IMG/VR virus record: IMGVR_UViG_3300007734_000889
Location: 1 to 20,948 of that record
Length of the DNA: 20,948 nt
Source: a virus
Reading direction: 5' to 3' (one strand)
Below the pieces are notes generated by a model, which did not search any database, was not told the DNA's origin, and saw nothing but the letters and a program-made list of their open reading frames with translations. A program made the position numbers and the translations under genes. Shown one piece after another: positions 13,953-20,948 of this stretch; the stretch's first letter is position 1; every line of letters begins with the position of its first letter.

Positions 13953-14700
13953 TGGAAATTATTTTCCACAAGATTTAAAAAACTGGATAGAAACCTCAAA
14001 TTGGAACGACTGTGAACGAGTTTTATTACTCTATAATCCATCCAATAATGGAATAGAAGAATACCTAAAAGATCATAATATAAATGTTGTATATCCTAAT
14101 TTTGATTTTTGGGGTAATGAAAAAAGCCAATTTAATTTTGACACAGGAATTTGTGACTTTGCTACTTCATATGATTTAATCCATAATATTAGATTCTTTC
14201 ATATATGGAATTATTTACAAAATAACATATACAATAAAGTATTAATTACAGATGTACGTGATGTTTATTTTAACAGTAATCCATTTTCACATTTAGATTC
14301 TAATTTTTTAGTTGCTACAAGTGAAGAAATTATATATGAAAACGAAGAATGGAATAAAAATCATATACATTATAATTTAGGTATAGCAGGATTAGAAAAA
14401 CTCTCAGACAAACCAGTATATAACGTAGGTGTATTTGGAGGAGGACATGAATTAGTAAAAGAAATGTGTATCGATATATACTTAATGTCAGTAGGAAAAT
14501 ATAAAGTAGCAGATCAAACATCATATAATTATTTGATTCAAACTAAATATAAAGATAAAACAATTTTTACAGATCTGAAAGATAAATTAGCAGTTCATTT
14601 ACATGTTATAAATGCCGGTTTAATTGAATTTGATATAAATAATATAAACGAATATAAAATCATCCATCAATATGATCGAATCCCAGGATATAAAATATAG
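13924..14700 (+). CDS. Putative glycosyltransferase with DxxD motif
   Basis: This 258-residue protein looks like a GT-A nucleotide-diphospho-sugar transferase: an N-terminal strand MKNLIIGAISGNY, a VLLLYNP strand, and KVLITDVRDVYFNSNPF (105-121), in which Asp110 and Asp113 occupy the metal-binding position. It then continues NFLVATSEE and VYNVGVFGGGHELVKEM, the acceptor-side pattern seen in stand-alone transferases of this kind. It resembles eukaryote-type nucleotide-sugar transferases more than classic bacterial GT2 proteins. It overlaps both neighbours by 29 bases. The fold is likely; the sugar is not predictable. Confidence 0.7.
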   Translation: MKNLIIGAISGNYFPQDLKNWIETSNWNDCERVLLLYNPSNNGIEEYLKDHNINVVYPNFDFWGNEKSQFNFDTGICDFATSYDLIHNIRFFHIWNYLQNNIYNKVLITDVRDVYFNSNPFSHLDSNFLVATSEEIIYENEEWNKNHIHYNLGIAGLEKLSDKPVYNVGVFGGGHELVKEMCIDIYLMSVGKYKVADQTSYNYLIQTKYKDKTIFTDLKDKLAVHLHVINAGLIEFDINNINEYKIIHQYDRIPGYKI

Positions 14701-15394
14701 TATTATAATTTCTTATAGAGATAGAGAAGAACATTTATCTATTTTATTACCACAATTAAAAGATATTTTTCTTAATAAATCTTATGAAATAATAATCGCA
14801 GAACAAGATAATAATGAAAAATTTCAAAAAAATTCACTATATAATATAGCCGCTCAAAAAGCAACAGGAGATATTTTTATTTTTCATGATGTAGATTATT
14901 ATCCAAGTGATAATGTTTCATATTATACTACACCAGATATTCCTTTATACCCTGTAAGAAATTTAATTTTTCTAAATCAAGAAGGATCTCAAAGAGATTT
15001 TGATGATATTCCTGAAGGTTATAGAAACTTTCATCAAAATGTAGGAGATCATTCAGGTGGGGTATTTGTATTACATCGAGAATTATTTTACGAGATGAAT
15101 GGATTAAATCCATATTATAAAGGATGGGGTAAAGAAGATGACGATACTAGAGATAGATTAAGATTATTAGGATACAATTGGAAAAGAAATGAAGAAGGTT
15201 TATTTTATGGATTATATCACATTCATAACTACCCTGAGCATGGTGATACTGATTTTATTAATAATCATATTCTTCTATCTCAATTAAAAAACAATTTACA
15301 TTTAGGTTATAAAAATGTAAGTGCTGATTTAAAAGAGTTTAAAACAGATGATAATATTAAATGGTTAAAAATTAAAAACTTTAAATATGAATAA
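14672..15394 (+). CDS. GT7-like galactosyltransferase (beta-1,4-galactosyltransferase-like fold)
   Basis: The motifs match glycosyltransferase family 7 from end to end: ISYRDREEHLSILLPQL (13-29), IIAEQDN (41-47), a LYNIA helix, the metal site IFHDVDYYP (70-78), HSGGVFVLHRELFYEMNG (127-144), and GWGKEDDDTRDRL (151-163). In animal beta-1,4-galactosyltransferases these are the YRxR, EQ, FHDVD, GGV and GWGxEDDD motifs that bind Mn2+, UDP-sugar and acceptor. Here the protein is 240 residues, cytosolic, with no membrane anchor. It probably adds galactose or an N-acetylhexosamine to the phage-directed glycan. It overlaps the previous gene by 29 bases and the next by 8. There is no other ATG near the front, so the start is well supported. 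Confidence 0.85.
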   Translation: MIESQDIKYSIIISYRDREEHLSILLPQLKDIFLNKSYEIIIAEQDNNEKFQKNSLYNIAAQKATGDIFIFHDVDYYPSDNVSYYTTPDIPLYPVRNLIFLNQEGSQRDFDDIPEGYRNFHQNVGDHSGGVFVLHRELFYEMNGLNPYYKGWGKEDDDTRDRLRLLGYNWKRNEEGLFYGLYHIHNYPEHGDTDFINNHILLSQLKNNLHLGYKNVSADLKEFKTDDNIKWLKIKNFKYE

Positions 15395-16064
15395 ATTAGA
15401 AACATTATTTAACAAATACAAATCCGATAAAGGAACAGAAATAGGTCCTAAACATTCATATGCTGGTTTCTATGAAAAATACTTGGAACCAATTAAAGAT
15501 GATAAACTATTAATTCTAGAAATAGGATTATGTGATGGTAAATCACTTAAAACATGGTATGAATATTTACCTAATAGTATTATCATTGGATTAGATATTG
15601 ATGATAAACTAGAACATAATAATGATAGAGTTTTTACTTTTAAATTAGATCAATCTAAATCTGATCAGTTAGAAAGTTTTGTTAAAGAATGTAAAGATAA
15701 AGGATATGAATTTGATATGATATTAGATGATGGAAGTCACCACATGTTAGATCAGCAAATTACCTTAGGATATTTATTTCCACTTTTAAAATCTGGTGGA
15801 TTATTCTTTATAGAAGATTTACATACTTCTTTAGCGGATAATGATTTTCCTCTTTATGGAAAAGCACTAGATATACAAGAAAATAGAAAAAATACAACTT
15901 TATACTATCTAATGGAATCATTTAATAGTTTATATCTTACCCAAAATCAAAACTACTATCTACAACAAAATATTGATTATATTGAAATTCACAATAAATT
16001 TAATAAATATCAAGAACCTCAATTCAAATATAGAAGTATTACTTCATTGATAAAGAAAAAATGA
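15387..16064 (+). CDS. SAM-dependent methyltransferase, MycE-like
   Basis: This 225-residue class I methyltransferase shows YKSDKGTEIGPKHSY (11-25), LEIGLCDGKSLKTWYEYLP (44-62, SAM motif I), IIGLDID (66-72), FDMILDDGSHHMLDQQ (109-124) and GGLFFIEDLHTS (137-148). The combination DDGSH plus EDLHTS is typical of the mycinamicin-type sugar 2''-O-methyltransferases, which use a metal ion. The likely target is a deoxy- or amino-sugar in the glycan built by neighbouring enzymes. It overlaps the next gene by four bases (ATGA). Confidence 0.82.
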   Translation: MNKLETLFNKYKSDKGTEIGPKHSYAGFYEKYLEPIKDDKLLILEIGLCDGKSLKTWYEYLPNSIIIGLDIDDKLEHNNDRVFTFKLDQSKSDQLESFVKECKDKGYEFDMILDDGSHHMLDQQITLGYLFPLLKSGGLFFIEDLHTSLADNDFPLYGKALDIQENRKNTTLYYLMESFNSLYLTQNQNYYLQQNIDYIEIHNKFNKYQEPQFKYRSITSLIKKK

Positions 16065-17413
16065 TTAAGTTAATTATATTTGATTTAGATGGAGTTTTGG
16101 TTGAAGCCAAAAATATTCATTTTGATGCTTTAAATGAAGCTTTAGGACCTAAATATTCTATAGAATGGAATGAACATTTAAGTAAATATGATGGGTTAAA
16201 AACAAATCAAAAACTTGAAATGTTAACTAAAGAAAAAGGATTACCAACAGAATTATATAAACAAGTTTGGGATGAAAAACAACGTTTAACATTAAAAAAG
16301 TTAAGTGATTTACTCCCTTCAACTCAATTACAAGTTTGTATTAATTTATTAGTTAATAATGGATATAAAATAGCTTGCTGTAGTAATAGTATTCGTAAAA
16401 CAGTAATAACAGTGTTATCTAAATTAGGTATCATTGAACATTTTGATTTAATTTTATCTAATGAGGATGTTAAAAATAGTAAACCACACCCAGAAATATA
16501 TTGGAAGGCTATTTCAATGATGGGTTATTTACCTGAAGAAACATTAATAATTGAAGATTCTCCATTTGGATTATTAGCAGCAAGTAGATCAAAATCTCAT
16601 GTAATGAGAGTTGGATCCCCTAAAGATGTCACGTATAATAATATTTATAAACACTTAAACAATCAAATAAGTATGATTCCTAAATGGAAAAATGAAAAAT
16701 TAAATGTACTAATTCCTATGGCGGGAGCAGGAAGTAGATTTGAGAATGCTGGATATGCATTTCCAAAACCTTTAATTGAAGTCAATGGTAAACCAATGAT
16801 TCAAGTTGTAATTGAAAATCTAAACATAGACGCTAATTACATTTATGTAGTTCAAAAATCACATCGTGAAAAATATAATTTAGACGCTTTACTCAACTTA
16901 CTAACTCCAGGATGTAAAATTGTTGAATCAGATGGATTAACTAAAGGAGCAGCATGTACAGCATTATTAGCTAAAGATTATATTAATAATGACAATCCTT
17001 TATTCTTTGCAAATTCTGATCAGTTTATAGAATGGGATTCAAATGAATTTATGTATAAGATGCAAGAAACAGATGCTGATGGAGGAATTGTTTCTTTTAC
17101 AGCTACACACCCAAAATGGTCATTTGCTAAAGTAGACGAAAATGGTTTAGTAACTGAAGTAGCAGAAAAAAATCCTATATCTGACATTGCAACTGTAGGT
17201 TATTATTATTGGAAACATGGTTCTGATTTTGTTAAATATGCAGAACAAATGATTAAAAAAGACATTCATGTAAATAATGAATTTTATGTTTGCCCTGTAT
17301 TTAATCAAGCTATTGAAGATAGAAAGAAAATTAGAACATTTAATGTTGCTAAAATGTGGGGACTAGGAACTCCAGAAGACTTAAACTTTTACTTATTAAA
17401 CTATAAATCATGA
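16061..17413 (+). CDS. Bifunctional HAD phosphatase / sugar-1-phosphate nucleotidyltransferase
   Basis: Two enzymes are fused in 450 residues. The N-terminal HAD domain (1-205) is of the beta-phosphoglucomutase type: FDLDGVLVE (7-15; Asp8, Asp10), CCSNS (106-110, Ser108), NSKPHPEIY (139-147, Lys141) and IIEDSPFG (163-170, Asp166). The C-terminal domain (about 213-450) is an NTP-transferase: IPMAGAGSRF (218-227), FPKPLIEVNGKPMIQ (234-248), an NSDQ metal site (318-321), NNEFYVCP and WGLGTPEDL near the end. It would remove or move a sugar phosphate and then form an NDP-sugar, the donor for the transferases around it. The start and stop overlap both neighbours by four bases (ATGA). Confidence 0.9.
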   Translation: MIKLIIFDLDGVLVEAKNIHFDALNEALGPKYSIEWNEHLSKYDGLKTNQKLEMLTKEKGLPTELYKQVWDEKQRLTLKKLSDLLPSTQLQVCINLLVNNGYKIACCSNSIRKTVITVLSKLGIIEHFDLILSNEDVKNSKPHPEIYWKAISMMGYLPEETLIIEDSPFGLLAASRSKSHVMRVGSPKDVTYNNIYKHLNNQISMIPKWKNEKLNVLIPMAGAGSRFENAGYAFPKPLIEVNGKPMIQVVIENLNIDANYIYVVQKSHREKYNLDALLNLLTPGCKIVESDGLTKGAACTALLAKDYINNDNPLFFANSDQFIEWDSNEFMYKMQETDADGGIVSFTATHPKWSFAKVDENGLVTEVAEKNPISDIATVGYYYWKHGSDFVKYAEQMIKKDIHVNNEFYVCPVFNQAIEDRKKIRTFNVAKMWGLGTPEDLNFYLLNYKS

Positions 17414-18108
17414 TAAATATAAACAATTTAGAAACTTCCCAAACATCACAAGCTATTTTTGATAATTTTAACTCTTTTATATTAAGTGAAGATAGACGAG
17501 TTTTTAATAAATTAGTAGCAAGAACATTAATTTATAATCAGGTAAAAAACATTCCAGGAGATATTGTTGAATGTGGAATATTTAAAGGAACAGGATTATA
17601 TACTTTCTTAAAATTAAAAAATGTTTTTAATCCTAACAGTTCAAAAAAAGTAATTGGTTTTGATTTCTTTGATACAGATAGTTTAATATCTTCAATAGAA
17701 GAAGGAATCGATAAAGAAGCAATGGGAGCATTATTTGAAGGTAGAAATTTTAAACATGATGAGTCATCAGTAGATGTATTATATAATCAACTTATATCAC
17801 ATGGTTTTCAAAAATCTGAATTTGAATTGATTCAAGGAGACATATCAATAACTAGTAAACATTTTTCTGAAAACAATCCTGGATTTAAAATATCTTTATT
17901 GTATATGGATTTAGATTTAGAACAACCAACATATGATACTTTAAATAATTTATGGGACAATGTAACAAAAGGAGGTATTATTGTATTTGATGAGTATGGT
18001 TATCATAAATGGAGTGAATCTCGAGGAGTTGATAAATTCATAGAGGAGAAAAACTTACAAATAAGATCATTAGATTATTCATGTCCCACAGCTTATATAG
18101 TAAAGTAA
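17410..18108 (+). CDS. TylF/MycF-family O-methyltransferase
   Basis: This 232-residue class I methyltransferase is close to the macrocin O-methyltransferase (TylF/MycF) group, enzymes that methylate hydroxyls of antibiotic sugars with a divalent metal. Motifs are PGDIVECGIFKGTG (49-62), VIGFDFFD (81-88), LLYMDLDLEQPTYDTL (163-178) with the metal-binding Asp residues, GGIIVFDEYG (188-197) and the WSESRGVDKF segment (201-210) found in the family. It starts inside the previous stop and is followed with no gap by the next gene. With MycE-like and FkbM genes nearby, this block has three sugar-methylating candidates. Confidence 0.88.
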   Translation: MININNLETSQTSQAIFDNFNSFILSEDRRVFNKLVARTLIYNQVKNIPGDIVECGIFKGTGLYTFLKLKNVFNPNSSKKVIGFDFFDTDSLISSIEEGIDKEAMGALFEGRNFKHDESSVDVLYNQLISHGFQKSEFELIQGDISITSKHFSENNPGFKISLLYMDLDLEQPTYDTLNNLWDNVTKGGIIVFDEYGYHKWSESRGVDKFIEEKNLQIRSLDYSCPTAYIVK

Positions 18109-18801
18109 ATGAGAGTAGCATTATGTTTATCAGGACAAGCTAGATTTTTAGAAACATGTTACTATGAATCTATGAAATCCAATATAATAGATGATTTAAA
18201 CCCTGATGTGTTTATCCATACTTGGGATATATCAAACATGGTAGATCAACATTTTATAAATGGAAATGGATGGGTAATGGGAGATAAAATATCACATGAT
18301 TTAATGGAGACTATGGTTAGTTTATATAAACCAAAAAAACATGTTATTGAGCCTCAAAAATATTTTGAACAAAATAAATGGAGTAATAGGTTAATGCCTA
18401 GTATTAAAAGTGATCACATGTATAGTATGTTTTATTCAATTAATGAATCTAATAAACTTAAAAAACAATATGAAGAAGAAAATAACTTTATATATGATTG
18501 GGTTATTCGAATTAGATTTGACATGGCTATTCCTAGCGGACCTCTAAATTTAAGTAGTCTAACTAATGATCATTTATGGGTAGCCACAGGATGTTTTGAT
18601 AACAGAGGTGGTTATTTAGATTCATTAGGTTATTCAAGCTCTCAAATAATGGATATCTACTCAGATACATTTAATCATGTAGATGAAATTGCTGATGAAA
18701 ATCCAACTATGGGAATATGTGGAGAATATATTTTACGAAAACATATAGATAAAAATAATATTCCAGTAATGGAAAACGGAACTCATAAAGCATATAGATG
18801 A
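18109..18801 (+). CDS. Putative glycosyltransferase-like protein with SGQAR motif
   Basis: This 230-residue protein begins with a strand MRVALCLSGQAR (1-12) and continues with PDVFIHTWD (32-40), SMFYSINESNKLKK and WVIRIRFDMAIP (131-142), where the Asp after Arg-Phe occupies the place of a DxD site. Proteins with an SGQxR start plus DVFIHTW occur in polysaccharide and viral glycan clusters and are presumed GT-A transferases, but I know of no characterised activity that applies. It follows the TylF-like gene without a gap and overlaps the next by four bases. Confidence 0.62.
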   Translation: MRVALCLSGQARFLETCYYESMKSNIIDDLNPDVFIHTWDISNMVDQHFINGNGWVMGDKISHDLMETMVSLYKPKKHVIEPQKYFEQNKWSNRLMPSIKSDHMYSMFYSINESNKLKKQYEEENNFIYDWVIRIRFDMAIPSGPLNLSSLTNDHLWVATGCFDNRGGYLDSLGYSSSQIMDIYSDTFNHVDEIADENPTMGICGEYILRKHIDKNNIPVMENGTHKAYR

Positions 18802-19250
18802 TATTAATAGCTCATAGAGGTAATATTAATGGTAGATTTGAATCATTAGAAAATGAACCAACATATATTGATTTAGCTATTGAAAAAGGTTATGATGTAG
18901 AAATTGATATATGGTATAAAGATAATACCATATGGTTAGGACATGATGAACCTATTTATCCAATTGATATTTTTTGGTTGTTTAAAAGAAAATCAAAATT
19001 ATGGATTCATTGTAAAAATGTTGAAGCAATTGTATTTTTACAAGAATGTAAATGTAAATTTAATTATTTTTGGCATCAAGAAGATACATTAACTTTAACT
19101 AGTCAAAATTATATTTGGGCTTACCCTGGTAAACAACCAATTAAAAATAGTATAGCTGTAATGCCTGAATTAAATAATGATGATATATCTAAATGTTTAG
19201 GAATTTGTAGTGATTATATAGAAAAATACAAAAATGAAAATAATTTATAG
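18798..19250 (+). CDS. Short GDPD-like (PI-PLC TIM-barrel) phosphodiesterase
   Basis: The start ILIAHRGNINGRFESLENEP (2-21) is the glycerophosphodiester phosphodiesterase HRG...EN signature with His6 and Arg7. VEIDIW (34-39) gives the metal-binding Glu35/Asp37, and LGHDEP (47-52) gives the second catalytic His49. LWIHCKN, FNYFWHQED and YIWAYPGK follow. At 150 residues it is far below the usual 230-300, yet all the front active-site motifs are intact, so it seems a compact form rather than a decayed one. It could cleave or transfer a phosphodiester on the glycan (glycerol-phosphate or teichoic-like linkage) or on host lipid. It overlaps the neighbours by 4 and 17 bases. Confidence 0.75.
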   Translation: MILIAHRGNINGRFESLENEPTYIDLAIEKGYDVEIDIWYKDNTIWLGHDEPIYPIDIFWLFKRKSKLWIHCKNVEAIVFLQECKCKFNYFWHQEDTLTLTSQNYIWAYPGKQPIKNSIAVMPELNNDDISKCLGICSDYIEKYKNENNL

Positions 19251-19962
19251 AATCTCAGACACTGGATACAACAAAGTAAAGCCAGACTACATTACAAACG
19301 AATCTTGCTTAAAAAACTTCTGCAGTGTATTTTTTGAAAACATTTGGGACATTCATGTTATAGCAGACAACGTCTGTCAACAAACAAGAGACATGATTTG
19401 TAAGTACATAGACAAATCTCAAATCACTTATGCTTCAGTAGGACATGGAGCAGGAACATTCAACTTAGCTTTAGACATGGCTTTGAAAGGAAAAGACGAT
19501 GAAATAGTTTATTTTGTAGAAAACGATTACATTCATCTACCTAACTCAGCTCAAATAATAGAAGAAGGATTTAACTTAGGAGCACCATATGTAACTTTAT
19601 ATCTTCATCCAGATAAATTTATTCCTCCATTCCAAGGAGGAAACCCAGAAGTAGATCAAGATGGAGGATACACAACTAAAATATTTAGAGGCGAAACTCA
19701 ATTATTTGGAATGTTCAACAGCACAACTATGACTTTCGCTGCTAAAGTAAAAACATTAAAAGAAGACGAAGCAACATTAAGAAAATGGACAAATGGAAAG
19801 CACCCAGATGACTTTAAAATGTTTCTTGAGTTGAGAGACAATGGAAAAGCATTGTTGTGTCCTTTAAACACATTTAGTACTCATGGAGAGTCAATGTGGC
19901 TTGCTCCTTTATATAAAGTAAAACAAGAAAATTTAGTTGAAGAATGGAAAAAACACCTCTAA
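19234..19962 (+). CDS. Putative GT-A glycosyltransferase
   Basis: This 242-residue protein opens IIYRISDTGYNKVKPDYI (3-20), then IHVIADN (40-46), a Gly-rich helix start SVGHGAGTFNLALDMAL (68-84), and IVYFVENDYIHLP (91-103), whose Glu-Asn-Asp takes the place of the GT2 metal site. The later HPDDFKMFLEL and STHGESMW fit an acceptor domain. I recognise it as a phage glycosyltransferase-like type with no known substrate. Codon use shifts sharply here: GAC and AAC reappear at high frequency after the A/T-ending block, so this gene belongs with the resident phage set. Its start overlaps the GDPD-like stop by 17 bases. Confidence 0.68.
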   Translation: MKIIYRISDTGYNKVKPDYITNESCLKNFCSVFFENIWDIHVIADNVCQQTRDMICKYIDKSQITYASVGHGAGTFNLALDMALKGKDDEIVYFVENDYIHLPNSAQIIEEGFNLGAPYVTLYLHPDKFIPPFQGGNPEVDQDGGYTTKIFRGETQLFGMFNSTTMTFAAKVKTLKEDEATLRKWTNGKHPDDFKMFLELRDNGKALLCPLNTFSTHGESMWLAPLYKVKQENLVEEWKKHL

Positions 19963-20714
19963 TATCAGTAATCATCCCCACCTACAAAAGTCCAGACACC
20001 TTAGACTTATGTCTTAAATCAGCAATTGAAGGACAAGTCAGTGAAAATCAAATTATAGTTGTTGTAGATGGTTTTTACGATGTCAACAAAGAAGTGTTGG
20101 AAAAATACGTTAAATCAATTGATATATTAACTTTAGAAGAAAATGTAGGCCTTTGTCGAGGCACTAATTTAGGCGTTTATAATGCGTCTAATGAGTTGAT
20201 TTTAATAGTAAATGATGACAATGTATTTCCACAAAACTGGGACTTGTCTTTATTAGAATCTTATCAACCAAACTCAGTTGTATCTCCAAACCAAATAGAA
20301 CCCACACCAAGTATGTTTTCTCAATTTGTAATTGAGGATTTAGGAAGAGATCCTAAAATATTTGATTTAGAGAAATTTTGGATGTTTGATTACCATGTTG
20401 CCTCAGGTAATAAAGTAGATGAAACAGGATCTACATTACCTATCTTTATGTCTAAAATAGACTATTTAAGAGTAGGTGGTTGGGACGAAAACTATCAAGA
20501 TGGAATGGTAGCAGATTGGGACTTTTTTCTCAAATGTAGATCATCTGGGATGAAAATGCTTAGAACATACGAATGTCACTTTTATCACTTTGCTTCTATA
20601 TCTGTAAACGGAGAAAAAAGAGCACAAGCCGAGATGAATGGTCACGAATATGCTAAGTACAAGTGGGGATGTTACATAAAACACAACCCAATAAATAATT
20701 TAAAGTTTCTATAA
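19944..20714 (+). CDS. GT2-family glycosyltransferase
   Basis: This is a classic inverting GT-A enzyme of family 2, 256 residues. It shows LISVIIPTYKSPDTLDLCLKS with the nucleotide-binding start (6-26), IIVVVDG (37-43), ENVGLCRGTNLGVYNAS (66-82), the metal site LIVNDDNVFP (87-96), and the acceptor signature GGWDENYQDGMVADWDFFLK (178-197), with Asp191 in the catalytic-base region. A C-terminal extension (CHFYHFASISV) follows. It is the last transferase of the block and overlaps the previous gene by 19 bases. Its C-ending codon use matches that gene. Substrate unknown. Confidence 0.9.
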   Translation: MEKTPLISVIIPTYKSPDTLDLCLKSAIEGQVSENQIIVVVDGFYDVNKEVLEKYVKSIDILTLEENVGLCRGTNLGVYNASNELILIVNDDNVFPQNWDLSLLESYQPNSVVSPNQIEPTPSMFSQFVIEDLGRDPKIFDLEKFWMFDYHVASGNKVDETGSTLPIFMSKIDYLRVGGWDENYQDGMVADWDFFLKCRSSGMKMLRTYECHFYHFASISVNGEKRAQAEMNGHEYAKYKWGCYIKHNPINNLKFL

Positions 20715-20719
20715 AAAAC

Positions 20720-20748
20720 TTGGCTTTTAAAATATTTATTCATATATT
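20720..20748 (+). promoter_or_regulatory. Candidate promoter TTGGCT-N17-TATATT
   Basis: TTGGCT (20720-20725) and TATATT (20743-20748) lie 17 bases apart in the gap after the glycan block. Both elements and the following TTAAA match the site at 471. The next start codon is at 20765. A new transcription unit may begin here, separate from the glycosyltransferases. Confidence 0.42.
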
Positions 20749-20764
20749 TAAAAAAATAAAGATT

Positions 20765-20947
20765 ATGCTAAAATATAATAGTTACTTTTACTACTCTATA
20801 AATGATGTAAAATGTGAATGTATTGACAAAGTATTAGCTTATAATTATGAAGGCGCTTTACATTACTTTTTAAAAAGAAAAAAATTAGATGAACTTGAAT
20901 TTTTACACTTATATAAAATAGTAAAAGATGAAAATGAATTTAAATAA
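20765..20947 (+). CDS. Small unknown protein (60 aa)
   Basis: This unrecognised 60-residue protein is rich in Tyr, Lys and Leu and ends one base before the window edge. It is mainly helical by composition (VLAYNYEGALHYFLKRKKLDELEFLHLYKIV); the RKKLDELEFLHLYKI part resembles a small helical repeat found in some phage proteins, but I cannot name it. I take the ATG at 20765, preceded by AAAGATTATG, over an in-frame TTG at 20720 that would add 15 hydrophobic/basic residues. A candidate promoter lies directly upstream. Confidence 0.65.
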   Translation: MLKYNSYFYYSINDVKCECIDKVLAYNYEGALHYFLKRKKLDELEFLHLYKIVKDENEFK

Positions 20948-20948
20948 T

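Noticed and set aside
20720-20764. TTG start extending the last gene by 15 residues
   Set aside because: It coincides with the candidate promoter, and the ATG at 20765 has the usual start context.
1-20948. tRNA genes, CRISPR arrays, insertion sequences, integrase or attachment sites
   Set aside because: No cloverleaf-like GTTCRA regions in gaps, no spaced repeats, and no transposase or recombinase motifs; gaps are too short to hold them.

Overview
All genes lie on the + strand, packed end to start with gaps of at most about 50 bases. The window looks like part of a large, AT-rich, T4-like tailed-phage genome. The evidence is a clamp-loader pair (gp44-like and gp62-like), a GH25 endolysin, the C-terminus of a phage-borne GroEL, several small unknown genes and three unrelated homing-endonuclease genes. 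The host is probably a member of the Bacteroidetes. Start codons are preceded by A/T-rich leaders without Shine-Dalgarno sequences. One HAD protein resembles the Bacteroides BT0820 type. Candidate promoters combine TTGG with TATATTTA, close to the Bacteroidetes pattern. The host call is inference.

Layout. 1-224: GroEL C-terminus. 224-1853: five small unknown genes. 1904-5225: clamp-loader region. The gp44-like ATPase (2660-3580) and gp62-like subunit (4776-5225) are each preceded by a homing endonuclease: GIY-YIG/NUMOD at 1904 and a zinc-knuckle Vsr-like nuclease at 3881. 5225-6940: nucleotide/DNA metabolism, with a DUF1599 (Nmad1) protein, a BT0820-type HAD hydrolase and a Cas4/RecB-like nuclease with an Fe-S cysteine set. 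6977-7987: a ribbon-helix-helix regulator directly followed by a probable ADP-ribosyltransferase-fold protein. 8000-11441: a GT-B glycosyltransferase, the lysozyme, and a second GT-B enzyme now split into two in-frame halves. 11438-12728: a zinc-ribbon protein and a third homing endonuclease, apparently frameshifted. 12719-20714: ten overlapping or abutting genes for glycan synthesis and modification. 20765-20947: a small unknown gene behind a candidate promoter.

How the genes may work together. The 12.7-20.7 kb block holds several GT-A transferases (GT2-like, GT7-like and others), three O-methyltransferase-type enzymes, a HAD/sugar nucleotidyltransferase fusion and a short GDPD-like phosphodiesterase. 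Together these could activate a sugar, assemble a short glycan and cap or methylate it. The target could be the virion, phage DNA or the host surface; the sequence does not say which. Genes from about 13.3 to 19.25 kb use mostly A/T-ending codons, unlike the replication genes and the last two transferases, which suggests a separately acquired module.

No tRNA, rRNA, CRISPR array, insertion sequence or convincing intrinsic terminator was found. No gene-free stretch reaches 300 bases.
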